DNA of 64,000 nucleotides from the NCBI GenBank assembly GCA_019454045.1, contig SKCR01007813.1, positions 434,001 to 498,000 of the forward strand. Direction: 5' to 3'. The translations under genes were made by a program, and so were the position numbers. Positions 43,043-54,570 of this stretch are shown here, piece by piece. The DNA is from Zanthoxylum bungeanum. Its lineage: Eukaryota > Streptophyta > Magnoliopsida > Sapindales > Rutaceae. Below the pieces are notes generated by a model, which saw only the letters and a program-made list of their open reading frames with translations, ran no database searches and was not told where the DNA came from. How positions within the stretch are numbered: position 1 is the stretch's first letter; each line of letters begins with the position of its first letter.

Positions 43043-45588
43043 TGTTGGGGTTTTGGGCGATGGGGCGCAGCGAAATGCACGGTTCGGGCGAAATCGTATT
43101 TTAAAACTTTTTCAAAATACCGAATAAATTATTCAATATATAATATGAATAATTTATTCATATTTCACCTAAACCTATTTATTTAATATCAAATACTAAC
43201 ATAAACTAGTTGAAAACTCGCGAAACTTTTACGAAAATTGTTTTTCCGCAAAATGGCCTAAAATGCGTTTTTGACCGAACCGACTACCCGACACTTATGG
43301 AAACTGCCCAGGTCAGATCCAATAGTGTCGGGGAAGTTCATGGGCTTCACAAACAGTGACAGAATCACTTTTTTCACAGCCGTCACCCGGTTGGCTCAAA
43401 ATCCACCCGGTAATGCCGTTTTTGGCCGTTTTCGCTTATTTCAACTCCGAAATACTTTCCGGAAATTGTGCCAACTCCCAAAACACATCCATTACATTCG
43501 TATGACATCAAAATCATCACATAATTTCCAGTTTTAACAGATCTGATCTGCAGACCAAAAATTCTCATTTTTCATGCTTTAAAATCCAATTTTCAAGATT
43601 AATCAAATTAATCATAACACCAACTAGAATCACCACACATGAAGTACTCAAGAACAATTCTAGGTTCCATAAGAGTGGTCACAACACTTTAGAATGGCAA
43701 CAATGTTGTCCTACAACAATTGATTAAATTGGCCTAAAATTACACTAATTTCATCCAAAATAACACTTCACACATGCTTAATCCTCCAATTCCAACTACC
43801 AAACACAAAAGCCCCAAATTAGAACAAGTAAAGAAACCCTAGATATGTTCTAGGAACACAAGAATAATTAAAATAATTTTCTAAGCTCAAGGATGAATTA
43901 GATTACCTTTAATCTCCATGAATCCTTAAGCCTTTTCTTGTTTTCCTTCACTTTTTCTTGTTGTTTCATCAAACAAAATTTGGGTCCCTTTCTTTGGTAA
44001 GAGTCGGCAATGAGAGAAGCTTGGAGAATAAAGAAAACAACTTTTCTTTCTTAATTTTTTTAACCAAAAAACTTGAGAGAGAGAGGTGTATTAAATATAT
44101 ATGGTCAACAGCACCTTTTTGAAAAAAAAAACAATTTCCTTTTATAAATTCGAAAAGTGGCGTGAGTGTATGCAATATTTGGTCAACTTATTATTCAAAA
44201 TAATAATTAAATAAATCTTTGGTAAATAAGGTTTCCTAATATGGTCAAATAATAACCATATATATTACTAGTAATATATATTTGATAATAATAAACTTTA
44301 CACATGTAAAGTTAATAATAATTATAATTCATTACTTTAATGAATTTAATAATAACTTACTTTACATGTGTCAACATACAATATGTTAATGATGTGTATC
44401 TAATCTAATTATGCATCTAATATAAATACACATTAATTATTATCAGACAAAATTTCCTTAATGCATGTGTCATCATTTAACCAATTAAACGATCCGAATT
44501 AACTCACTTAATCTGGTGAAGTATTATGAATAATCTGTATTATTCATATCGAGTTGCCCAAGTGCTCAACGAGTACACTTCATATTGTGGGACTCTCTAA
44601 GTTTAGGTTTATCCATCACGAAATCTAATTTCGTGTCCATAATCCACCCACTCGTGGATTATGACGACCACCGCTAATCTCACTAAACTATACAAGCCGA
44701 GGTAATAGCATACGTATAATCCCTCCGTCACAGGCCATCCGTATTATACCTGGGATATAAATGAAAACGTCAAACACGTTCGGTATAATACAGTCGACTT
44801 TCAATTTACGATCTCGAAATAACACTCGGAACTAATTTCTGACATTATACCACGACCATGGATTTACTAGATCGTAAACACGTGAGGATGCCTATGCCCT
44901 GTACACAGGACTGACGGATCTTATTTTGATACGCACTGAATATCATGAGCATCAGTCCACACCCAACGAACAGGCGGAGGTCTGATCATGGATAGATCGT
45001 TGACGTGACTGCCATCAAAGTGTGGAGGATAACTCATATATCCCACTGTGGTATCTCAAGTCAGAGGACCACTATGCTCGCTCAACTCAAGAAGGTTCCT
45101 ATTGACGTTGGTGTACCATCTATTAGGAAACCTTCATTGAGTCGTTCAGTGTCTTATCAAATAAACACCTACATGTCTATATGAGTCTCCCGAGACTCAT
45201 GGTTGACTGGGATAAACCATCAGACCAAGTCACGATATACGACATGTACTGGTCTCAGCGGATTTTACTAACCGATCCGTGTTAGTAAATCTTGATCAGG
45301 AACTTTATTTAAGGATATACAACTAATAGTGCGCTTCCCAATGTTAATTACAAACTATGTTGTAACTGCGCACTATACTGTAAATCCTATGGTCTTTGTC
45401 TAATATACACGTATCACTGAACCAGATTCAGTTTCGATCTAATCGTAATCAGATTAGATCGAATAAGTGTATAAAAGAGAAGGGTGTTACCAGTAGAATT
45501 AGTAATATTATGGAAAATTGAACCGCTCGTATTAATGAATCGGACATAAATACGATCCGGATTGGCACTCGGAGCACCAACCCTAACA
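43043..45588 (-). mobile_element. Solo LTR inserted in the Ogre-like 5' LTR
   Basis: 2546 bp, with termini TGTTGGGGTT and AACCCTAACA, and the 5-bp duplication AATAC (43038-43042 and 45589-45593). The empty site is visible in the partner LTR at about 52317-52323. No PBS, PPT or coding domain was found inside. Orientation minus is a guess from terminus similarity to other LTRs (TGTTAGGGTTGGTGCTCC). Confidence 0.85.
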
Positions 45589-46007
45589 AATACGTCCTAC
45601 CGGGCATGCGAAGCCCTATATTAAAAATGGCCAAACCATTGGTCACATCTCTTCACTATTCCACATTTATTTTCAGTCATTTATTTTCCTTTAATATTTC
45701 GCACTTAGCTTGCTATTTATCGTTTCTGTTATTTATTGTTGTTTCATCACATACATTATCATATTTCATGCATACATTGAGTTGATGATTGCGTGCTATC
45801 TCTTGCGGTATATCGGATGGAAACCCAGACGTAAATTTCGTAGCCAAATTCGAATGGGCGGTAGTGCGGTTCGTACTTGGGATACAACTCCACGTACCGC
45901 TTGAGAGACTTTCAAGCACGTGTTTCATTTTGTGATTTAAATCTATGTTTATCGTCCCGCTATTTATCTTTTTATGCATTTTGTTTATTCATGTATTGTT
46001 ACTTGAT

Positions 46008-46680
46008 GCGCATGGGCTAACTACGTTGGTTTAAAGGCCCTCCATTACAGGGAAATGCCAAAAGGCTACCTTTACCACAATATTTTGCCGCGTCTTTTAT
46101 TATGTCATTTACCCTTTGCATATCATTGCTTTATTTATGCATGCATTGCATTCTAGTGCGCATGGGCTAACTAGGGTGGATTAAAGGTCCTCCATCGAGG
46201 GAAATGCCTAAAGGCTACCTTTACCACGATGTTTTGCCGCGCCGGACGAGGTACACTCGATTGAATATGAAATGTATTCAATAGGGCATACAAGGTCCCA
46301 TATTATTTATTTGTTTATTCATGCATTGATAATTTAATGCGCATGGGCTAACTAGGGTGGATTAAAGGTCCTCTATTCGAGGGAAATGCCTAAAGGCTAC
46401 CTTTACCACGATGTTTTGCCACGCCGGATGAGGTACACTCGATTGAATGTGAAATGTGTTCAATCGGGCATACAATGTCCCATATTATTTATTTGTTTAT
46501 TCATGTATTGATAATTTAATGCGCATGGGCTAACTGGGGTGGATTAAAGGTCCTCTATTCGAGGGAAATGCCTAAAGGCTACCTTTACCACGATGCTTTA
46601 CCACGCCGGACGAAGTGCACTCGATTGAATATGAAATGTGTTCAATCGGGCATACGAGGTCCTATATTATGTATTTGTTT
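46008..46680 (+). repeat. Tandem repeat in the Ogre-like LTR (four units)
   Basis: Each unit starts GCGCATGGGCTAACT and continues with GGATTAAAGGTCC, GAGGGAAATGCC, AAAGGCTACCTTTACCA and, in three units, TCGATTGAATRTGAAATG. Starts are at about 46008, 46156, 46338 and 46519. The 3' LTR has the same four units at 62645-63330. Confidence 0.85.
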
Positions 46681-47501
46681 ATTCACGTATGGGTTTGCGT
46701 CATTTCAGATACCATTTTGCTAATCTCATTCGAACGCATTTCCGAACGCTACACGAACGTGTGCATTCTGCCTCAGTCTGTTCGAACGCGTTTACGAACG
46801 CTACTCGAATACGCATGCATTTTGCTTTACCATGCATCAGGTCTCATCCCGTTCGAATGCGTTTCCGAACGCTATACGAACGTGAAAATTCTATTTACCG
46901 TTCGAACATATTTTCAAACGAAACACGAACGCACATACAGTGAACATATTTCTTTTCATCACATCTCATGCATGTTCGCATATGGGGTCATTTCTTTTGC
47001 ATTACATAATTAATCATATCATTTCATTATTGACGCTTTTACTGTTATTAATTATTTATATTTCCATATTTATTTATTTGATATGCTCACGAGATTGTGT
47101 GCTCGCTTTTATTATTAATGCATTTATAGTTGTTATTAGTTACACCATTGCACTTCATCGTTTTATACGTTTATGAATTATGCATGTTACCTTCATTTAC
47201 GATTATGGGTGTGCAATCTTGTGTGTTGATTACATTATCTTGCATGTGTTGTATGAGACTTGGTTATATTATCGCATAAATCTTTTCATTACAATCGGCA
47301 TAAGTAAGGGACCGTTCCGAACCCAACGGTTTGAGGTATTCCCTTGCGATGGGTGAGTGCGGCCTTAAATCATTTCTCAGTTCACACTGGGTGGCGACTC
47401 CATTTTATTTCTCCGATTTAGTCCCCCACGGGCTACTCCTTACTCCCGACTGGGCCGCGAGCCCGGACAGCGTCGTCCACTTCTGTACCATGCCTACAGT
47501 C

Positions 47502-47519
47502 TGGCGACTCCGTTGGGGA
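47502..47519 (+). other. Primer binding site, tRNA-Arg type
   Basis: TGGCGACTCCGTTGGGGA, three bases after the LTR end, is close to the PBS described for Ogre elements. Confidence 0.85.
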
Positions 47520-47640
47520 TAGAAAATCGGCCCCAAAATAATATCTTGTAATGTTTGTGATTCTTGCTTTAGTTAACCGTGTCTACAAGTGGGTTGGGTC
47601 CAAGAGGTTTAACCAAAGGCATTATTAGAGTTTGATAATG

Positions 47641-47880
47641 ATTTGGTGTCTTCCTTCACTCACTACCTTTCTATAGCCGAAAGGAAAAGCTGTGAAGACA
47701 CCTGGATAATCATTTACTCAAAGCTTATCGTGATGGACTAATTTGGAGGATCTATTGTTTATTTCTGTCACCGAGGCGATAAGAGCCTAAGAGGCAAGGG
47801 TATTTAAGAGAGTTCGCTTCACCCTCCCTCTGGGGAATCTTCAATAAGAAATCCATTTGACAGTCATTCATGTATCATCA
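47641..47880 (+). repeat. Conserved retroelement module, copy 2
   Basis: The leader region 120 bp after the PBS. It matches the minus strand of 32378-32620 with the same landmarks in the same order. Its place differs: a 5' leader here, near the 3' end there. Confidence 0.85.
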
Positions 47881-50145
47881 CTTGTTGGCACGTACCTTAG
47901 CGTATAAAAAAAGGGTGCGCTCACTTGGTCGACCAAACCCTTGAGTAGGGAGACCTAGTTGTGGGCAATCCTTCACCGACGGGAGCCTTTGTCTACACTC
48001 CTATAAACCCACATGTGAACCATAGTTGTATGACCAATAGAAGCCATCCCTTTATGCTTGTGTTTAGGACCATCATCATCTGGATTCATTTGGACTTTTT
48101 GTCATGAGGTGTGAACTTGTTGGGCCATTTAAACTGGGACAAGTTTGTGTCTTATGACGATTGGGCCAAAAGTTTCTAAAATGCCGATGAGCCACTTTGT
48201 GTTTGGGCCCCCTATCATTTGAAGTTGTTTAGCTACATTATCGCAAAAGTGTAAACTTATTGGGCCTTTTTCAACTGGGACAAGTTTGCACCTCGCAATA
48301 ATATGATTGAATACTTTAAAATGATAATGGGCCAACTTGTATGAAAACCTTGATGAGCTTAGAAAGTCCAAATGTGATCCAAATATGCTAGAAGCATGAG
48401 TTCGATATTCCTTTCTGGCTTTCATCCAGAAAGGATACACATTGTTACGACATATTTGCATACTCTTGGATGCTTCCAAGTCTATCCCATGACCAAGATT
48501 ACCAAAGACCCAATTCGTCATTTCGAGACAATGGCGTGATCCCATAATAGGCTTAGTCCATGTTGTAAATGTGCGATCTTTGTCTTTTACCGATGGAAAG
48601 GGACTGAGGTAACCAAGGTTCGCCTTTGTAGCATAGGAGAGAACGATTTTGTACCCCATATTGGTGTATAAAATAAGCCATACCTAGGACATAAATTGAC
48701 TTACCACGAATGTGGGAGATATAAGGTTGGAAGGATATATGTTTTTTTGATAACTACGTGCATCTCATGCATACACGCATCATGTTATCCCATCTGTCTT
48801 AAAGCCATCATAGATATCCGTTGGGTTAGGGGTAAAATAAGACTTGTCAAGAAGAGTCTAGCAAACATGGATATCGGGAAAAGGAAGCCGAGAAACAGAA
48901 AATTTTACGGCAAGGATAGAGAGACCTTGGTGGGCCAAAAAAAAAAAAGAAGAAAATAGAGAAAAAGAAAAAAATAGATAAAAAAAAGAAAAAAAAAGAA
49001 GAAAAAAAGAGAAAAAAAATTGTTTGTTCTTAGTCCTTAATAGTTAAGCATGAGTCCGATGATGAAATTGTTTGCTTTAGGGTGAAACCTTAGAAACGAT
49101 AAGTGCGAGATGTTCTCTCATCTGATGTTTTGAGTAGTTGATCTATGTTAGACTCGTAAGAACTTATTTATAGGTTCTTAGTAGTGACAACCTGAGTAGT
49201 TGACAAGGTGACTAGTTGAAGAAATTGTAGGTCGATGAATGACCGTTCTCCTAAATGTCTATCCTGATTTGCTTGTGTTATGATGTGTGGTATGGTTGAA
49301 AATAAAAGAAAAGTCTCTAAAGAAAATAATTGAACCACCTATAACCAATAAGCGTGAAGCTACCCATGGGCGCGTATTAGGACCACCATGAGGAGAAATG
49401 CTACCTTAAAGGGTGGATGTGTTGAAAAAAAAAGGAAAAAAAGAAAAAGAAAAAAAAAGAAGTTCAAAACGAAAAGAAAAAAAAAGAAGTTCAAAACGAA
49501 AAGAAAAAAAAGGAGACAAGAAAAGAAAAAGAAAATCATACCATATTGAGCACGGAAAAGCAATTGCAGAGCATAATTGAGATATCTAGGTTGGTTTGAC
49601 CCATCGACCATAATTTTTGAAACAAAATTATTGAGTTGGCTTACCTAGGAATCAAGCTGTAAAAGAAAATTTGCACACACATACTTTGAGTCTAGCTTAG
49701 ATCATTTATTCAAAGACTTGGATTTGAGTTGCATTGAGTGCTTTGAAGATTATTTGGTCTCATTACTAGGCATTCTTTGAGGACAATGATATGTATAACT
49801 ATTGGGAATATTTTGTAGATTGTGATATAATATGTTGATACGAGATGTCACACCACATGGTCCACCTTGACCTAGTGCAAACAGAAGAGAATAACAGAAA
49901 GATAATTCAAGACTGGGGGCGACCAGTCTACCACCTCGTGAATAAGGGATATAACGGGAACTTGAGCCATGAGACAAAAGAAAAATGAACAATAACCAGA
50001 GTAGAATTGACAGAAAGAAATCGTAAGTAGGCCTAGGGGGCGACTGAAGACTTTTGTAGGCAAAGGGCGCCTAAGAAGCACAAGGAAGGCCTAACCCATC
50101 GGAATAGGGAATGCATCCGTGCATAGATGCATACATATCATATGA
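47881..50145 (+). other. Non-coding interior of the Ogre-like element
   Basis: No pol similarity. It contains a minus-strand 176-codon frame (48129-48659) with no recognised family, and direct GGGACAAGTTTG..-type repeats around 48135 and 48285. Purine-rich tracts lie at 48938-49022 and 49425-49535. An ATTCTTTGAGGACAATGATA motif near 49770 resembles the GGACAATGT landmark of Athila/Tat elements. Confidence 0.55.
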
Positions 50146-50679
50146 ATGCAATTTTTGTTTTTGTGTTCGCAGGTTTCGAAGAAAAAAGAAAAAAACGGCA
50201 AAGATGAGCGACTCAGTAATGGTTCGGAAATGGACCACCACCTATCAAGTAACGGTTCGGAAATGGACCAACATCTCATCAGTAACGGTTCAGAAATAGA
50301 CCACCACCTATCAAGTAACGGTTCGGAAATGGACCACCAACTCATCAGTAGCGGTTCGGAAATGGACCACCACATATCAAGTAACGGTTCGGAAATGGAC
50401 CACCATCTCATCAGTAACGGTTCGGAAATATACCACCACCTATCAAGTAACGGTTCGGAAATGGACCACCACCTATCAAGTAACGGTTCAGAAATGGACC
50501 ACCATCTTATCAGTAACAGTTCGGAAATGGACCACCACCTATCAAGTAACGGTTCGAAAATGGACCACCACCTATCAAGTAACGGTTCAGAAATGGACCA
50601 CCATCTCATCAGTAACGGTTTGGAAATGGACCACCACCTATCAAGTAACGGTTCGAAAATGAACCATCCTCTTACATAA
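50146..50679 (+). CDS. 177-aa repetitive ORF on a 33-bp minisatellite (unknown)
   Basis: Fourteen near-perfect 11-residue units (NGSEMDHHLSS or NGSEMDHHLIS) follow a short Lys-rich N-terminus. The underlying 33-bp array runs about 50212-50670. The opposite strand is also open for 172 codons (RWWSISEPLLD units). Because the period is a multiple of 3, open frames arise automatically, so protein status is unproven. It lies just upstream of the PPT of the Ogre-like element. Confidence 0.35.
   Translation: MQFLFLCSQVSKKKEKNGKDERLSNGSEMDHHLSSNGSEMDQHLISNGSEIDHHLSSNGSEMDHQLISSGSEMDHHISSNGSEMDHHLISNGSEIYHHLSSNGSEMDHHLSSNGSEMDHHLISNSSEMDHHLSSNGSKMDHHLSSNGSEMDHHLISNGLEMDHHLSSNGSKMNHPLT
50212..50670 (+). 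repeat. 33-bp minisatellite, 14 units, with a partial 66-bp higher order
   Basis: The unit includes GGTTCGGAAATGGACCACCA followed by CCTATCAAGTAAC or TCTCATCAGTAAC. The two variants tend to alternate, giving a partial 66-bp dimer pattern. Confidence 0.95.
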
Positions 50680-50802
50680 ATTCAGTTCGAAGCATCTCGC
50701 AAAACAGCAGGTAAGTACGACATCCGACAACCCAAGTAAGTAAAAAAATGCATGCATGACTTTGATAGGATTGTCACTGTCACACACTGCACAAGTCCCA
50801 TC

Positions 50803-50816
50803 AAAGTGGGGGCGAC
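50803..50816 (+). other. Polypurine tract of the Ogre-like element
   Basis: AAAGTGGGGGCGAC lies directly before the 3' LTR start (TAGAGACACC, the counterpart of TGTAGACACC at 41559). Confidence 0.75.
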
Positions 50817-52601
50817 TAGAGACACCTGTATTTTTGCATGAAGCCCGATGATGAGCCTCGTTGGGAGGCACTACCCGATAAGTTGCGGAAGTCGCGGGAA
50901 ACAGACGTCATAAGGGGAAATTCAAAATAAGTACGTCGTTAGATTTAATTCGCATGTTCAATGCATGTGCGTTCGTGCTGCGTTCGGAAACACGTTCGAA
51001 CGGTGAACAAATTACGGGCGTTCGTGCAGCGTCCTGGAACGCGTTGGAATGATCATTTGTGTTTCTATTTTAAAATTAAAGCCCCAAGCCCATAACACCA
51101 AGCCCACAAGCCCAATCCAAAAATAATTAAAACATTTAAAACACATGTCACAAATTAAATCAAATCCAATTAAAATCAAAATAATATCCTTCCTAATTAA
51201 ATCAAATCCAATCAAATCAAATCAAAATAATACCCTTTCTAATTTAAATAAATCACCTATCAAATTAAAGAAATTCCCCACCAAAAATAGAAATATTATT
51301 TCCTTAATTAAACACACACATAATTACTTGATTTGTTTCATTTTCAAAACCCATGCACAAGGAAACCCTTACATGCACCACTATAAAAATAAAAATAAAA
51401 ACCCTAAACTCCATTGGCTTCTCTCTCCATTTGCTCGCTCCTCACTCCCATTCATCACCCTCACACTCACGGCCTGCTCCTCCCTACTCTCTCCATCCCT
51501 CATCCACCGAATTCACAAACCCCTAATAAACCCTTAACCTCTCGGCCTCTTCATCCCTCTTTCACAAAAACCTAACAAGCATCAACTCACAAAGAATAAA
51601 CAAAACCCTAAACGAATAGCTTCTCTCTCACCTGACTCCCATCTCTCTCTCTCATTCGGCAACCACCAGCACTTCTCACACGTCCCTCGACCATTCACAA
51701 AAAAAAAAATCAGCCCACTGACCAAGCAATTAGACACGCACACAGCAGCCACAGCTCACCGACTGACCACGCACACCCCTTCCACAAACAAGTAGGCCAC
51801 ACGGCTTCACACCCAGACCACACACGTCACCCCCACCAAACACACAAATAAAAAAAACAACACAGCCATAAGCAGCAAACAACTCCTCCACCAATGAAGA
51901 CAAATAAGCCATCCAGCCGTGAAACACAACCAAAATACCCCTCAAATCACCGTGAAACACAACCAGAATAGTCCCCGGAACACCCAAAAAGAGTCCCAAA
52001 ATACAGCTGAAACAGTTACCCAAAACAGCCCTTAAAACGGTCCAAATATCATCCCAAAATAGTGAACAAATACGACGAGCAAGATTGCAGTAAAAAATAG
52101 CAAAAACAGTGAATAAAACAGAGAACATGGCAGTGAAAAGAGCGGAACAGCGAAGGAAAATCTTGAACCAGAAAACCAGAAAAATAACGGAGCATTAACA
52201 CTTCTAGCGATGACGTAACGTACTCCCGAGAAGTGATTTAAAAGGTAAGACCTGATGGCACCCTTTGTCATATTTTATTTTGTTATCCCGGACACGGCAT
52301 GCTTGGTTGGACATGGAATACGTCCAACCGGGCATGCAAAGCCCTATATTAAAAACGGCCAAACCATTGGTCACATCTCTTCACTATTCCGCATTTATTT
52401 TCAGTCATTTATTTTCCTTTAATATTTCTCACTTAGCTTGTTATTTATCGTTTCTGTTATTTATTGTTGTTTCATCACATACATTATCATATTCCATGCA
52501 TACATTGAGTTGATGATTGCGTGCTATCTCTTGCGGAATATCGGATGGAAACCCAGACGTAAATTCCGTAGCCGAATCTGAATGAACGGTAGTGCGGTCT
52601 G
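50817..52601 (+). repeat. 3' LTR of the Ogre-like element, left part
   Basis: Closely follows 41559-43042 and then 45594 onward, without the solo LTR. Cut at 52601 by the copia element with duplication GTCTG. Confidence 0.9.
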
Positions 52602-54556
52602 TGTTGGGTTTTCTAGGTCAAACCAAGATCTAATTAAGCAATGAAATGTGCGAATACAAAAAAGTAAAGTAGCGGAAATACTCACTTTGCTTTTGGATGC
52701 GATGAAAACAAAACTTTTCTTCCATGGATGATTCGGCCAAGCCCTTGGTGTGATCTTCAATCCAAGCTCCAAGCTTTGTTGTTGATTCCAAGCTCATAGA
52801 TGGGTTTCCCTATCACCTTTGTAAGACTCTTTTAAGTGTGCTAGCACCATGAAAAATTTGCAACAAATCTTCCATTTACTCCTTTTAACTCTGGGCCAAG
52901 GAGTGAATTTTGAGAGAAAAATGGCAACATTGCCGTGAGGGAGAGGGAGAGAAGATGAAGTTGTAATGTGTTGTTTTGATTTCAAAAATCAAATACCATA
53001 TTCCACTTTCCAAAAATGGTACAAGACATTAAAGCCTTCAACAACTCACATCAATCAAAAGTGTCAAGATGTCAATCACCAAAAAGGTGACAAGACTTCC
53101 ATCACTTGAGTGACTAATGATGTGACGCGTGATGTGAATTGTGGGCCCCACTTGATTCAAAATGCGAGTGGGCCTGCAATACATCCCGGGCTCGGGTTCG
53201 CTAATTCTGAATTAACGAATTTTCCGTTGCGACGTAATTAAATCAAATTTAATTAAATAATTATGCCTAGCAAAATTATTATTCACGTCGCTAGCGAATT
53301 AATTCTAAATTAACTCGTTCGCTCAAACTAAAATCTAATTTTAATTCCGCGTCGAAATCTAATTTCGTATAATATATCGAATATATTATTTTATCGATTA
53401 ATTCTAAATTAATCATTCTCTCTCTTTTAATTGAATTTTATCCCAGATAAAATTCTCCGTAATTAATCATAGATTAATTTTCTCTCTCTCTTCTAATTAA
53501 TCCCAGATTAATTATGTTCGAGTCATAAGTCATCGGTGAATCTTCGGGAAGCGACCCATGAGATCCCTGGATATGTTGGCAGTAAATCCGGTCATCGGAC
53601 TATCCGAAAACGTACGTACCTAGTACTACGTTTTTACCGATTTACGAGACATGGTTGGCTTCTAGCAAAACACCGTGCCTACCCAATTCTCCAGAAATAT
53701 TCTTAATGGAATATTTAATCTTTGTCAGGCGTAGTATACGTAGTATTGCATATTGCGATCCAGTATCTGATGTCACGTGCTAGGCCTGGGGCTGGAATTG
53801 CGTCTGCCCCGTACGAAGCACAGATCAGATCTCTGGTAACTAGTCTCTATAATCGGATAAACATGACCTAGTCATATTATCCCGATAGCTGCAGCATACA
53901 AGGGTACCAGTTCCTTATCCTACGTGACCATCATCTCCATATGACTTGAGTGATACTTCCATCTCGACATCACACCAAATACACTACGATTCTCAATATA
54001 CCCAGAAGAGGTGTACACAGAACCTATTAAAGCCCTGGACGACCAAAAGAAAAATATATTGATTGTCGCAAGTATTAGCGATGCAAGTCTCAGGTTAAGA
54101 CCAAATACACCTACCCTGATTCGGATTCCTATAGACATATAGTCATACTACCAATGGGATTCCGAGGGGTCTATCCAGAGCGAAGCTGTTTCCGTATCAT
54201 CGGTAAACACAACCTCATATTACACTTGCATGAGTATCCAATACCCAAATATATGAGAACTATGCCATTATGCTCCCACAACGCGCACAAGTGCAATACT
54301 AGTCTATTCCGCATTATCGATGTCCAATCTCGATAATACTATGACTAGGGATGTTTTAATGATTAAACCTTGGTGGATTAATATTGTCTCATATCTTATT
54401 AATCCGGAACTAATCATATGGACTTTTATCATTTATATATCCCGGTAATCTAATTACAAATGATAAAAGAGAAATTTCCTTTGTCACATAGTTAATTTGT
54501 ACAACAACACCATGTTCTGTACAAATAGTGATGCTATGGGTCATAATTATCCAACA
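52602..54556 (-). repeat. 3' LTR of copia copy 2
   Basis: In element orientation it starts TGTTGGATAATTATGACCC and ends AAAACCCAACA. It has neither of the two large deletions seen in the LTRs of copy 1, judging by length. Confidence 0.95.
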
Positions 54557-54570
54557 ATCTCCCACTTGGC

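Larger units (their letters stand above)
41559..47498 (+). repeat. 5' LTR of the Ogre-like element (includes a 2.5-kb solo LTR)
   Basis: The left end is TGTAGACACCTG and the right end CATGCCTACA, just before the PBS. It contains CGTTCGAACG-type palindromes near both ends (41715-41795 and 46725-46935) and four tandem units of about 150-180 bp (46008-46660). Open frames inside are on repeats and are not genes. Confidence 0.85.

Noticed and set aside
46615..47176. 132-, 101- and 78-codon frames, repeated at 63252-63812
   Set aside because: Produced by LTR tandem repeats and palindromes. The hydrophobic stretch (ISLLTLLLLLIIYISIFIYLI) is AT-rich low complexity.
48129..48659. 176-codon minus-strand frame as a gene
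   Set aside because: No motif recognised, antisense to its element and without supporting context. Left as interior sequence only.
50212..50670. CRISPR-like array
   Set aside because: Units are contiguous 33-bp repeats without unique spacers, in a plant retroelement.
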